Assembly (NCBI RefSeq): GCF_003600355.1
Contig: NZ_CP032416.1
Coordinates: forward strand, 330,183 to 394,182
Reading direction: 5' to 3'
From: Clostridium fermenticellae
GTDB lineage: Bacteria > Bacillota > Clostridia > Clostridiales > Clostridiaceae
DNA: 64,000 nucleotides
The first letter of the stretch is position 1. Each line of letters begins with the position of its first letter. Below the pieces are notes generated by a model, which was not told the DNA's origin, did no database searches, and saw nothing but the letters and a program-made list of their open reading frames with translations. Both the position numbers and the translations under genes were made by a program. Shown piece after piece: positions 45,725 through 53,397 of the stretch.

Positions 45725-46423
45725 ATGAAAAATGTACTGTTGAGTATAGATTGGGATTATTTCATGCCATATATAAAAAACTGGAATGGATCTTGCATTG
45801 AAAATAACAGAGGTTTTATAAAACAATGGTATATAAAATATTTTGAGGGCAAAATGCATGGAGTTGATGTGATAGAAAGATTCAATGTAGGTAGGCAATT
45901 GTCATATTTTTGGGACTTAATATACAGGCATTTTAAATTTACCAGAGATGTTAAGGTTATTGTTTCTGACTCTCATAAGTTGTCATATGATATAGCAAAG
46001 AAAAATTCATGCAGTGAGGTATTTTTATTCGACTCACATTCCGATCTTGGATATGGCGGGTTGAATTCATTAAAATTTGAAATAAATTGTGCGAATTGGC
46101 TTGGAAAATTGTTAAGTGAAAGTGTTATAGATAAAGCTCATATTATATATAGTCCATATACGAATGAGAATCCTGAAGATTTTAAGGATATAAATAGTAA
46201 ATTTAATGTAAAATATCAAGAGACAGATGAACTTAAAAGTGACATAAATATTAATGTAGTACATATATGTAGATCGGGAGCGTGGACTCCCCCCTGGCTT
46301 GATGGTAAATTTATCACCTTTATAAAAAGTTTCTGCCATTCTTTTAAAATTATAGAATGTCCTAAAAGAGAGTGGAAGCCAGAAAAGTTGAATTTAGCAT
46401 CTAAAATAGATTTAATGTTTTAA
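45725..46423 (+). CDS. Arginase-fold-like conserved protein
   Basis: 232 aa. Begins KNVLLSIDWDYFMPYI and has EVFLFDSHSDLGYGG in the middle; the D-x-D and DSHSD elements resemble the metal-binding strands of the arginase/deacetylase fold, and a late HICRSGAWTPPWLDGKF is conserved-looking. I do not recognise a named family with certainty; the function is unknown. Single gene with GGAGG upstream, convergent with a secreted-protein gene. Confidence 0.55.
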   Translation: MKNVLLSIDWDYFMPYIKNWNGSCIENNRGFIKQWYIKYFEGKMHGVDVIERFNVGRQLSYFWDLIYRHFKFTRDVKVIVSDSHKLSYDIAKKNSCSEVFLFDSHSDLGYGGLNSLKFEINCANWLGKLLSESVIDKAHIIYSPYTNENPEDFKDINSKFNVKYQETDELKSDININVVHICRSGAWTPPWLDGKFITFIKSFCHSFKIIECPKREWKPEKLNLASKIDLMF

Positions 46424-46501
46424 GCATGGGGATTATTAGATTAAAAAAATAGGCAATACTCGTAATGAAGTACTGTCTATAATAAATCACAAAATATACT
46501 T

Positions 46502-47761
46502 TTAAGTTTGCGGTAAATACATAAAATAACTTAAGGCATCTTTTGCTGCGGTGGCAAAGTTTATATTTCTTATATGGAATGGACTTCCATTATACTCGTC
46601 ACCTTGATTGTCACATATATATCCATATTCATGATAATCTGGATCTACCCATTTCATAAATGTATATGTGTGAGTTGGACCATTACCATATGAAGTTGTA
46701 AAGCAAATATCGCCAGGAAGCAATTTTGATAAATCGTAACATATTTGCCATCCGAATGATAGTAGCTTTTGGGTTAATTGAATAGTATTGGCTACCCATT
46801 CAGGTAATGATGTTAACCCGGCTCTTCTTAAAGATTCACTTGCAAAGTATGCACAGTTATTACTGGTTACACCGCCATGCAATTCGATTGCTCTTGTCCA
46901 GACAGATTGTCTATTATCTTCGTTCATAAGATAATTATAAAGGTTAACTTGTACGCTTGACTGAGTTCTATATGAATTTGATATAGAAGTTACAGGCTCA
47001 AAAGGGTTTAATGTAAAAGTCAATGTTACTAGTTTGGAATAACCCTTTACAGTACCATGATATATGTATGTACCTACCGGTGCACCAGTATCAAGTGCTT
47101 TGTCCCAAGTTACACTTACTTGTTTCTTTTGACCATCTGACATAGTTGCTGTTAATGTAGTTGGCAGTCTATAATCATCACATTGATTTACAGATACATT
47201 CAGGTCGTCAATAGAAGTTATTACTGAATCTGTTTTAAAGTTCATGCTTACAGCTTGTGGTAAATGTTTATTGTACCTTGAAACTAGATCTGTAGATATA
47301 AATAGCCTATAGTCACTTCCAGGATTATATTTGTCTGTTACTGAAACAGTTATATATAGACCTTGTCCACTTATTGAAATATCAATAGGAACTTCTTTGT
47401 TTGTTTTTTTATCTATAACTTTTATACTGTTTCTTGCAGAAGATATATCAACTGGCTGACTCAATGTTATAGTCCACTTTTTATCTACTTCTACATTGCA
47501 TACACTAGTAATTTCTCTAACAGAATTGCCGCTGGTATCATTTACTGTTGATGAAGTACTGTCTTTTTCTATTGCAGAATTAGTAGTACTTTGTGATGTA
47601 TCATAGTCGTTATCAATTTTGTTTTGAGTTAAAGTTACCGCAGAGCTTGAAGTTACTTGAGTATTATCTACGCTGCTGGCTAATACTAGATTATGTGAAC
47701 CTAACTGGTAAAATGCAATAACGAATACAAACAACAAAAACTTTTTTAAGTTTTTAGTCAA
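46502..47761 (-). CDS. Secreted protein with Ig-like domains and NlpC/CHAP-like amidase domain
   Basis: 419 aa from a TTG start with GGGGGAAG 7 nt upstream. Signal peptide ending near VLASS, a Ser/Thr-rich linker, an SbsA-type Ig-like domain (KKWTITLSQPVDISSARNSIKV...), a Big_4-like domain (LPTTLTATMSDGQKKQVSVTWD), then a C-terminal domain with SNNCAYFASESLRRAGL and GPTHTYTFMKW, a Cys-His pair as in NlpC/P60 or CHAP amidases. It probably acts on or binds the cell wall. No cell-wall anchor motif seen; single gene. Confidence 0.7.
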   Translation of the reverse strand: MTKNLKKFLLFVFVIAFYQLGSHNLVLASSVDNTQVTSSSAVTLTQNKIDNDYDTSQSTTNSAIEKDSTSSTVNDTSGNSVREITSVCNVEVDKKWTITLSQPVDISSARNSIKVIDKKTNKEVPIDISISGQGLYITVSVTDKYNPGSDYRLFISTDLVSRYNKHLPQAVSMNFKTDSVITSIDDLNVSVNQCDDYRLPTTLTATMSDGQKKQVSVTWDKALDTGAPVGTYIYHGTVKGYSKLVTLTFTLNPFEPVTSISNSYRTQSSVQVNLYNYLMNEDNRQSVWTRAIELHGGVTSNNCAYFASESLRRAGLTSLPEWVANTIQLTQKLLSFGWQICYDLSKLLPGDICFTTSYGNGPTHTYTFMKWVDPDYHEYGYICDNQGDEYNGSPFHIRNINFATAAKDALSYFMYLPQT

Positions 47762-47876
47762 TTATAACTTCCCCCTTTCTATAAAAAATTCAACACATTA
47801 TAAAGTTTACTATAGTTTAATGTCGATTTCAATATTCTATTTCAATTTGCAAGTATTGCATATCGGGCATTGTTAT

Positions 47877-47923
47877 AAGATATACGGATATAAGGACAAA
47901 CTAGGCTTATACCCCGTGGTGCA
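47877..47923. repeat. Half element of the copy-J type (copy K)
   Basis: AGATATACGGATATAAGGACAAAC matches the reverse complement of the right end and flank of copy J (55.88-55.91 kb), and similarity continues on its left (GCATATCGGGCATTGTTAT). It immediately precedes the TnpB remnant; the other arm is missing. Confidence 0.6.
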
Positions 47924-47929
47924 ATAACA

Positions 47930-48193
47930 AAACTCAAGAAGGATGATTTAAAAAATAAAATATTGGAGAATTGGTCATACTTTCAGCTTCAAAAAATGAT
48001 AGAATATAAGGCTGAAAATGTAGGAATAAAAGTAAGATATATTAATCCAGAATATACGTCTCAAAAATGTTCAGTATGTGGCCATGTAGATAAAGAAAAT
48101 AGGGAAAGTCAGAGTAAGTTTATTTGTAAGAAGTGCGGATTTACAGCAAATGCGGACTATAATGCATCACAGAATATTGCTAAAAGTAATTAA
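47930..48193 (+). pseudogene. TnpB (IS200/IS605 OrfB) C-terminal remnant
   Basis: About 88 codons of the C-terminal end only. NWSYFQLQKMIEYKAENVGIKV leads into NPEYTSQKCSVCGHV...FICKKCGFTANADYNASQNIAKS, the conserved Cys4 zinc finger and last RuvC segment (NADYNASQNI) of TnpB. The remaining ~300 residues, including the first RuvC Asp, are absent, so it is inactive. No TnpA or intact ends are visible. Confidence 0.85.
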
Positions 48194-48268
48194 AAATATA
48201 TAATATATTTCTTAGAAAGATGATATGTACCAAAATAAATTTTATAAAAGATTTTAATTATATATATA

Positions 48269-48297
48269 TTGATTTAAATGTAATAATATTATACAAT
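48269..48297 (+). promoter_or_regulatory. Promoter of candidate type III antitoxin RNA
   Basis: TTGATT (48269-48274), 17-bp spacer, TACAAT (48292-48297). The expected start near 48304 lies just upstream of the pseudoknot-forming RNA. Confidence 0.6.
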
Positions 48298-48303
48298 ATA
48301 ACC

Positions 48304-48407
48304 ATTAAAAATAAAGTTTGAGGCGTTTGTCGGAAGTGCCTGGCTAAATAAAAACCGAAAAAAGTGAATCTATAGGAACATCATTCATTATATGATGTTC
48401 CTTTTAT
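48304..48407 (+). ncRNA. Candidate type III antitoxin RNA with H-type pseudoknot and terminator
   Basis: Order of pairing segments: AGGC (48321-48324), TCGG (48330-48333), GCCT (48338-48341), CCGA (48355-48358). AGGC pairs with GCCT and TCGG with CCGA, which interleaves as an H-type pseudoknot with an A-rich connector. AAAGT occurs at 48313 and again at 48361, delimiting one 48-nt unit, as if a single repeat of a tandem antitoxin remains. The intrinsic terminator (stem AGGAACATCAT / ATGATGTTCCT, 48374-48402) follows, then the toxin-like gene, as in ToxIN/TenpIN/CptIN loci. Confidence 0.55.
48374..48407 (+). terminator. Terminator between the antitoxin-like RNA and the toxin-like gene
   Basis: An 11-bp perfect stem with a T-rich tail. 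In type III systems such a leaky terminator sets the ratio of antitoxin RNA to toxin mRNA. Confidence 0.75.
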
Positions 48408-48433
48408 ATTATACAGTTAGGGTGTGAAATATA

Positions 48434-48966
48434 GTGGGCAAATTAGATGATAATATTTCATATGTTCATTTGGACAAGCAGTATTTTGAGGAAAATTCTG
48501 ATTTTGTAGAAATGTTAGATCCAAATAATCCAACAAAGCAGTTCAAAAGAATGTATTTGTTTCTAAGTGTTATTTATGATGGAAATACTTTTTTAGTTCC
48601 TTAAGGAGCACCATGGAAGGAGAAAGGAAATTTGGTATTATAGATTATCCTGTGCCTTCTAATACAAGACCCAATGCTGGTTTGGATTATAGAAAGATAT
48701 TGATAGTAAATGATAGTAAATATATAGTAAATGTAGGTATTGAAGATAGTGATGGAGTTTCAAAGAGTCAACAGAGAATTATAAGAAATAACTATCTCAT
48801 AATATGCAAGCAAATTATTGCATATGTTAAGAGATATGTTTATTCAGCAATAAAGGAACGTGAAAAAATAGAAGCTAAATATCGTTTTTCAACACTACAT
48901 AATTTTCATAGTGAATTGAAAATTATTGAGGGAAGAGAAAAAGGAAAAACAAAAAAGAATAGTTAA
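48434..48966 (+). pseudogene. ToxN/TenpN-like toxin gene with one frameshift
   Basis: GTG start (48434, AGGGTG 9 nt upstream) reads YVHLDKQYFEENSDFVEML...QFKRMYLFLSVIYDGNTFLVP, then hits TAA at 48602. In the neighbouring frame the protein continues LRSTMEGERKFGIIDYPVP...RPNAGLDYRKILIVNDSKYI to 48966. A missing T near 48600 would join them into ~177 aa, the size of ToxN/AbiQ endoribonucleases (about 170-185 aa), and the joined KR.Y...VPLRS...GLDYRK...VND.KYI order resembles that superfamily. Either a true inactivating mutation or a sequencing error. Confidence 0.55.
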
Positions 48967-49053
48967 ATTAAAAGTTAGGAAAGTAAATTTGCTATCTATA
49001 GCATTACTTGATTTAAGTTTAATATCAATAGAAGATTAAATGGAGGTATACAT

Positions 49054-49275
49054 ATGTCAGATATAAAATATGAAATAAAAGAAACTATAGGAGCCTTTTC
49101 AGAATCGCCAAAAGGCTGGAGGAAAGAGTTAAATCTAATAAGCTGGAATGATAAAGCACCTAAGTTTGATATTAGAGATTGGGATCCAGAACATAAGAAA
49201 ATGGGTAAGGGAGTAACTTTAACAAATGATGAATTAAAGAAGTTAAAAGATATTTTGAATGAGATGGAACTGTAA
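49054..49275 (+). CDS. YdbC/PC4-family ssDNA-binding protein
   Basis: 73 aa. KYEIKETIGAFSESPKGWRKELNLISWNDKAPKFDIRDWDPEHKKMGKGVTLT matches the PC4-like YdbC fold; WN and KYDIR-like positions bind single-stranded DNA. Function in bacteria is unclear; genes of this type are common in accessory DNA. GGAGGT upstream of the ATG. Followed directly by a helicase remnant. Confidence 0.85.
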   Translation: MSDIKYEIKETIGAFSESPKGWRKELNLISWNDKAPKFDIRDWDPEHKKMGKGVTLTNDELKKLKDILNEMEL

Positions 49276-49284
49276 GATTACAAA

Positions 49285-49425
49285 TTAAAACTAAAAAAAG
49301 CATTGTATAAGCATTATCCGAATTATGATCAAAATGATATTGACAATTGGGTAAATAAGTTTTGTGGAACTGTACATACATTTCAAGGGAAAAAGGCGAA
49401 TGAAGTAATAATTTTGTATATAAAA
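49285..49425 (+). pseudogene. Superfamily 1 helicase (DNA2/NAM7-type) C-terminal fragment
   Basis: About 45 codons: LKKALYKHYPNYDQNDIDNWVNKF then GTVHTFQGKKANEVI, the conserved motif V of DNA2/NAM7-type helicases (GTVHTFQGKE). Nothing upstream or downstream continues the protein. A remnant left by a deletion or an incomplete insertion. Confidence 0.65.
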
Positions 49426-49447
49426 CTTTGTGTAGAGGTTCTTTTTG

Positions 49448-49475
49448 ATAGCTCCCCATATTATCGGGGAGCTAT
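49448..49475. terminator. Strong hairpin between remnant genes
   Basis: Perfect 10-bp stem ATAGCTCCCC / GGGGAGCTAT with an 8-nt loop. No T tract on either strand, so its role as terminator is uncertain. Confidence 0.45.
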
Positions 49476-49569
49476 ATATCCAATACTTCTATGCAACCTT
49501 TTATTATCGTCTTTTTTCATGAGGGGTAAGTTATTTTGATTTTAAAATTTGATCATACAACTTTATCTT

Positions 49570-49941
49570 TTAAGAAAGCCTATTATTTTTAGTATTTTTG
49601 TGACTTAAATTAAATGATAATTTTTCATTTTTAAATCCCAAAGTAAATGACAAACAAAATCCCACTAAAACAAACCCTGCTAGGGCCAATACTGCTGCAC
49701 TAAATCCAGCAGCAACAGCAGTTTGAGTTGAAACTGAATTATTTAAAGCTTTTTGTTGTGAAGCTGACATAATGCCTATAAATAATGATGAACCAATTGC
49801 TGCGTTCATTTCATTCATTAGGATATTTAACGCAATATTTAATATAGTTTCGTTAAATAAAGCTATAAATGCACTAAATGCTAATACTGCTAAAATTGCT
49901 GTTGTGTTAATTTTTGTCTTGAATTTTACTGTTTTTTTCAT
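49570..49941 (-). pseudogene. DHA2 MFS transporter remnant with large internal in-frame deletion
   Basis: 123 codons from the ATG at 49941 (GGAGGA upstream). The start NTTAILAVLAFSAFIALFNETILNIALN is helix 1 of an LmrB-like DHA2 pump; right after NEMN it switches to AAIGSSLFIGIMSASQQ...TAVAAGFSAAVLALAGFVLVGFCLSF, which resembles the last helices of the same family. About 350-400 central residues are missing although the frame is kept. It cannot transport in the usual way. The upstream attenuator is still present. Confidence 0.65.
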
Positions 49942-49983
49942 TAAATTTTCTTTCCTCCTTATTATTAATTCCATAATAATTAG

Positions 49984-50030
49984 AATAAAAAAAGCAGCTC
50001 TAATAACTGGATTTACGTTATTAAAGCTAC
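49984..50030 (-). terminator. Leader attenuator upstream of the MFS remnant
   Basis: Read on the minus strand: AGTAGCTTTAATAAC and GTTATTAGAGCTGCT form a 15-bp stem (two G-U pairs), followed by TTTTTTTATT. It begins only ~15 nt after the predicted transcription start, as in antibiotic-responsive attenuators of resistance genes. The leader also encodes a short MYNIYITSSFNN... frame across the stem. Confidence 0.65.
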
Positions 50031-50043
50031 TCGTTATGTAAAT

Positions 50044-50073
50044 ATTGTACAATAATTATTGCATAGTTTGCAA
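50044..50073 (-). promoter_or_regulatory. Promoter of the attenuated MFS leader
   Basis: On the minus strand TTGCAA (50073-50068), an 18-bp spacer and TACAAT (50049-50044), directly before the attenuator. Confidence 0.5.
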
Positions 50074-50100
50074 ACAATTTTATATAAAAAGTTTTAACAG

Positions 50101-50175
50101 TTCTAAGCTTGTATTTTGGAAATTTAAGCAGATTATATAAATTCGCAGGGCTCAGACAGTATCTATCTATATTTT
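50101..50175. repeat. Degenerate half element, copy L
   Basis: TTCTAAGCTTGTATTTTGG, then AAGCAGATTATATAAATTCGC and a loop resembling the reverse complement of TGTTTGAGC..GCGAGTTT with several changes; no right arm is recognisable. Confidence 0.45.
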
Positions 50176-50216
50176 AATGTATTCAGTTTTTTATGTCTCC
50201 AAAATTATATTAGCAA

Positions 50217-50348
50217 CAAATCAGTGGATGACTGAAAATGGGTCAAAAACAATAGTAAATATGCATCTGGTGATGTTATAATTTATGACAATAAATATGT
50301 AGTATACAATAATCAGCGGAGTGTTATAAAATTAAATTATAGGCAGAC
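50217..50348 (+). pseudogene. Decayed carbohydrate-binding-like fragment
   Basis: One frame reads NKSVDD(stop)KWVKNNSKYASGDVIIYDNKYVVYNNQ and continues for a few codons; GDVIIYDNKYVVYN resembles the repeated strand of CBM5/12-type chitin-binding modules. One in-frame TGA and no start. Ends at a T-rich hairpin (ACTTCTTTCTTT / AAAGAAGGAAGT, 50347-50375). Confidence 0.35.
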
Positions 50349-50419
50349 TTCTTTCTTTGTATAAAAGAAGGAAGTTTTGATAAAAATAAAAGTGAGGTTA
50401 TTTGAAAATAACTTTTTAA

Positions 50420-50656
50420 AAGAGGTACTTTTGCACCTGGACCGGAGGTTAATGCTTTATTTCAAGAACAGAACGGAATATGGTTAAATATACAGAGAAA
50501 AGATAAACCCGGAAAGGTAAATCAAAAAAGAAAGAACTTAAGCCTGGAATAACTTATGAAGGATGAAAAAAAGGAAATGGCAGTAAAGACGCCCATGTAG
50601 TTGAGAACAAAATAGCATGTGCCAGTTTTAGTACCGGTAAAAAATTTAAAAAATAA
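50420..50656 (+). pseudogene. Eroded coding remnant, family unknown
   Basis: Frame pieces KRGTFAPGPEVNALFQEQNGIWLNIQRKDKPGKVNQKR and, after a frameshift, KPGITYEG(stop)KKGNGSKDAHVVENKIACASFSTGKKFKK then TAA. Base composition is coding-like, but there is no start codon and at least two lesions. I do not recognise the protein. Confidence 0.35.
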
Positions 50657-50714
50657 ATTGCCCACTAGAACTTGACACAAACGGTTGAAAAGTTCTATTT
50701 GACTTACTGGGTTA

Positions 50715-50744
50715 AATTATAGTATTATTAGGTATACTATAATT
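50715..50744. promoter_or_regulatory. Inverted-repeat operator candidate before the RHH-methyltransferase gene
   Basis: Perfect 10-bp arms AATTATAGTA (50715-50724) and TACTATAATT (50735-50744), 10 bp apart, ending 4 bp before the GGAGGT ribosome site. TATACT inside it would be the -10 box. Fits autorepression by the RHH domain encoded at the start of the gene. Confidence 0.55.
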
Positions 50745-50761
50745 CCCAGGAGGTGAATTTT

Positions 50762-51949
50762 GTGAAACAAATACATTTAAGAGTTGATGAGGAACTTTAT
50801 AGTAAAATAAAAAGTATGGCAAAGATTAAGAAAAGTACAATGCAAGAATACATATTAGAAAATATAGAAAAGAATTTTACTTTCAAAGATCATCCGTATG
50901 ATGATAGTGTAGAGGCTGAAAAGCATAAATTTACATTTATTGATTTGTTTGCAGGAATAGGTGGAACAAGAATTGGATTTGAGAAAGTTGGAGGAAAATG
51001 TGTTTTTTCATGTGAATGGGATAAGTACTGTCAGATTACTTATGAAAAAAACTTTGGTAGTAAGCCGGTTGGAGATATAAGAACGGTTGATGTAAAAGAC
51101 ATACCTCCATATGATATTCTTGTAGCGGGGTTTCCATGTCAGCCATTTTCTCTTGCAGGTGTATCAAAGAAGAATAGTCTGGGAAGACCTACAGGATTTC
51201 TGGATAAGACACAGGGAACGTTATTTTTTGAAGTTGCTAGAATTTTAAAAGGATATATTGATAAAAATACAAATAGAACGGTAAAACCTAAAGCTTTTTT
51301 GTTAGAAAATGTCAAGAACCTTATTACACATGATAAAGGAAGAACATTTAATATAATACGTAATACACTTGATGAACTCGGATATAAAGTATTTTATAAA
51401 GTTATTGATGCTGCTGATTATGTTCCACAGCATAGAGAACGTATTTTTATAGTTGGATTTAATACAGAAATTTATGGGGAAGATATTAAATTTAGTTTTC
51501 CTGAAAAACCGAATATACCTCAACCTATATTAAAAGATATTTTAGATGAAAAAATTGATGACAAATATACATTAAGCGATAGGTTGTGGAGCTATTTACA
51601 GGAATATGCAAAGAAGCATAAAGCAAAAGGAAATGGATTTGGATATGGCCTGGCTGATATTAATGGCCATTCAAGAACGTTAAGTGCTAGGTATCATAAA
51701 GATGGATCCGAGATATTGATACCACAGGAGGGAAAAAATCCTCGAAAATTAACTCCGAGAGAATGCTCCAGATTGATGGGATTCCCAAAAGATTTTATTA
51801 TCGAGGTATCAAATACACAGGCATATCATCAATTTGGTAATTCTGTTGTAGTTCCAGTAGTTGAAGTTGTTGCTGGTAAAATAATAGATGTACTTAATGA
51901 TGAAAAATTAAATAATAATTTGCAAAAACAATTGCAGGAAGCACTTTAA
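50762..51949 (+). CDS. DNA cytosine-5 methyltransferase with N-terminal RHH domain
   Basis: 395 aa from the GTG at 50762 (GGAGGT 7 nt upstream). Residues 1-40 ([34 protein letters not shown]) look like a ribbon-helix-helix DNA-binding domain. Then the C5-methyltransferase motifs: [25 protein letters not shown] (catalytic Cys), [36 protein letters not shown]. Convergent with an EcoRII-like endonuclease gene and so probably its protecting methylase, perhaps for CCWGG. The N-terminal domain may repress its own promoter. Confidence 0.88.
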   Translation: MKQIHLRVDEELYSKIKSMAKIKKSTMQEYILENIEKNFTFKDHPYDDSVEAEKHKFTFIDLFAGIGGTRIGFEKVGGKCVFSCEWDKYCQITYEKNFGSKPVGDIRTVDVKDIPPYDILVAGFPCQPFSLAGVSKKNSLGRPTGFLDKTQGTLFFEVARILKGYIDKNTNRTVKPKAFLLENVKNLITHDKGRTFNIIRNTLDELGYKVFYKVIDAADYVPQHRERIFIVGFNTEIYGEDIKFSFPEKPNIPQPILKDILDEKIDDKYTLSDRLWSYLQEYAKKHKAKGNGFGYGLADINGHSRTLSARYHKDGSEILIPQEGKNPRKLTPRECSRLMGFPKDFIIEVSNTQAYHQFGNSVVVPVVEVVAGKIIDVLNDEKLNNNLQKQLQEAL

Positions 51950-51983
51950 CAGTAAGTCTCTGAATCAGGGACTTATTGTTTTT
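51948..51983. terminator. Bidirectional terminator between methyltransferase and endonuclease
   Basis: AACAGTAAGTC (51948-51958) pairs with GACTTATTGTT (51970-51980, one G-U), flanked by T-rich sequence downstream. Confidence 0.7.
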
Positions 51984-53142
51984 ATAAAGTAAGTATTTTT
52001 TTTATATAGTCGATAAAATTTTTTAAACTCATAATCCTATTTTGGAATTCCCTGGGATAGGTTTTTATATAAGGGTCAGGAACAATAAGTACCACATTAC
52101 TTTCATACATTTCATTTAGTTGATTTGAAGATATACCTTGTTGAAGTGTGATTAAATGTTTTGTACTTATTCTGTTAGCTTCATTTAATATCTGTCTCCA
52201 CCTATCTTTACATGTAGTTTTAGCTGCAAGTGAAATAAGCCTGTCCTCATTAAAATCGGGTTCATGATATTCTTTCTGCCCTGGAAAAATAAAATCAGGT
52301 TTTTTATTTTGTTCTGTAATAGCCTGCTCGGTAAATTTTAAACCATTAGCCATAAATATGGTTTTTAAATGATGTTCTAGAGATTTTCCTGCACGGCTTT
52401 TTCTTCTATTTAAAAGTGTATTTGCACAGGTTATAAATTCCTGAATAGAATCAAATGATTTTGTTAAAATATAATTATATCTATCACTTTCAATTGCTTT
52501 AAATATCCTGTATTCCATGCTAATTAATTCAATTAATATATTGTCCGGATCTTTAATCATTTCAGTATCTTTTTTCATAAGTTTAAATAGAATATTCTGA
52601 GCTTCGTCAGATATTTCTTGTGTAGAGGGAAAGTCAACGGCTAAATTATTAACATATTCCTTAAGTATATCGTCTATATCTACATCAACGTTTGCCTTTA
52701 TAATAGCATTTGTATTGACTGGTGATAAATTAAAGTTAGAAAGAAAACTATTAATATCATTTTCAGTTTCTAACATGTAGGCTATATAAAAATCTTCAGA
52801 TTTTTTACATATAATAAATAGATCACCTAGATGATCATCTTTTAAATAAGGAAATCCACGGCCGAATCTTGTTATTCTATATTCATTTCTAGTTTTTTTG
52901 CCATAGTATTTAAAGCAACTTTCAGTATGAAATGTATCCTGCCAGTATATTTTTACAAATCTTTCACGATTGCTACCTTTTATTCCGGGTTTATCAAAAA
53001 GTAATTTGTAAGAATGTTTTGGTATATAAATACCGCATTGATGTCCACCTGTTAATCCACAATCGTTAGGAGAAATAAATTTACAGAATGATAGTTTTGA
53101 TTCAGAACATATTTTTATAGCATTTTCTAAAACTGTATCCAT
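51982..53142 (-). CDS. EcoRII-like type II restriction endonuclease
   Basis: 386 aa. N-terminal effector domain begins near NDCGLTGGHQCGIYIPKHSY, as in the B3-like domain of EcoRII; the C-terminal catalytic domain has RRKSRAGKSLEHHLKTIF, KPDFIFPGQKEYH, LAAKTTCKDRWRQILNEANRI and KHLITLQQGISSNQLNEM, including the PD-x(n)-(A/K)xK metal-binding core. EcoRII-type enzymes are allosteric and cut CCWGG; the specificity here is inferred by family. Full length, in frame. It faces the methyltransferase gene. Confidence 0.9.
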   Translation of the reverse strand: MDTVLENAIKICSESKLSFCKFISPNDCGLTGGHQCGIYIPKHSYKLLFDKPGIKGSNRERFVKIYWQDTFHTESCFKYYGKKTRNEYRITRFGRGFPYLKDDHLGDLFIICKKSEDFYIAYMLETENDINSFLSNFNLSPVNTNAIIKANVDVDIDDILKEYVNNLAVDFPSTQEISDEAQNILFKLMKKDTEMIKDPDNILIELISMEYRIFKAIESDRYNYILTKSFDSIQEFITCANTLLNRRKSRAGKSLEHHLKTIFMANGLKFTEQAITEQNKKPDFIFPGQKEYHEPDFNEDRLISLAAKTTCKDRWRQILNEANRISTKHLITLQQGISSNQLNEMYESNVVLIVPDPYIKTYPREFQNRIMSLKNFIDYIKKILTL

Positions 53143-53397
53143 AATACCCCCTATATTTTAATAAAAATGGAATCTTATTATGTATTAGTATATCAGAGTT
53201 ATATCTAAAAATCTATTGATCAATATAATGCTATAATTGGTAATCAGGAAATAATCTAAAATTATATTGTTTAAATTTCATGTCTTAAAGGTATTAAAGT
53301 GCGGCATATGAAAATTGTATATTATGAGTTAAAGATATAATATAGTAATTGTTATCATAGAAAATATTTTATAAATTTTAGAAAGGGAAAATAAGCT

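Noticed and set aside
48613-48966. Stand-alone 117-aa gene starting at ATG 48613
   Set aside because: No ribosome site; the upstream frame supplies the missing N-terminal part of the same domain, so a frameshifted single gene explains it better.
49303-49539. 78-codon frame containing the helicase motif as a complete small gene
   Set aside because: Only the first ~40 codons resemble a helicase; the rest runs through a hairpin and is not conserved-looking, so it is a remnant.
49942-50052. N-terminal extension of the MFS remnant beginning at 50052
   Set aside because: The extension is translated from the attenuator stem, and a strong GGAGGA lies before the ATG at 49941.
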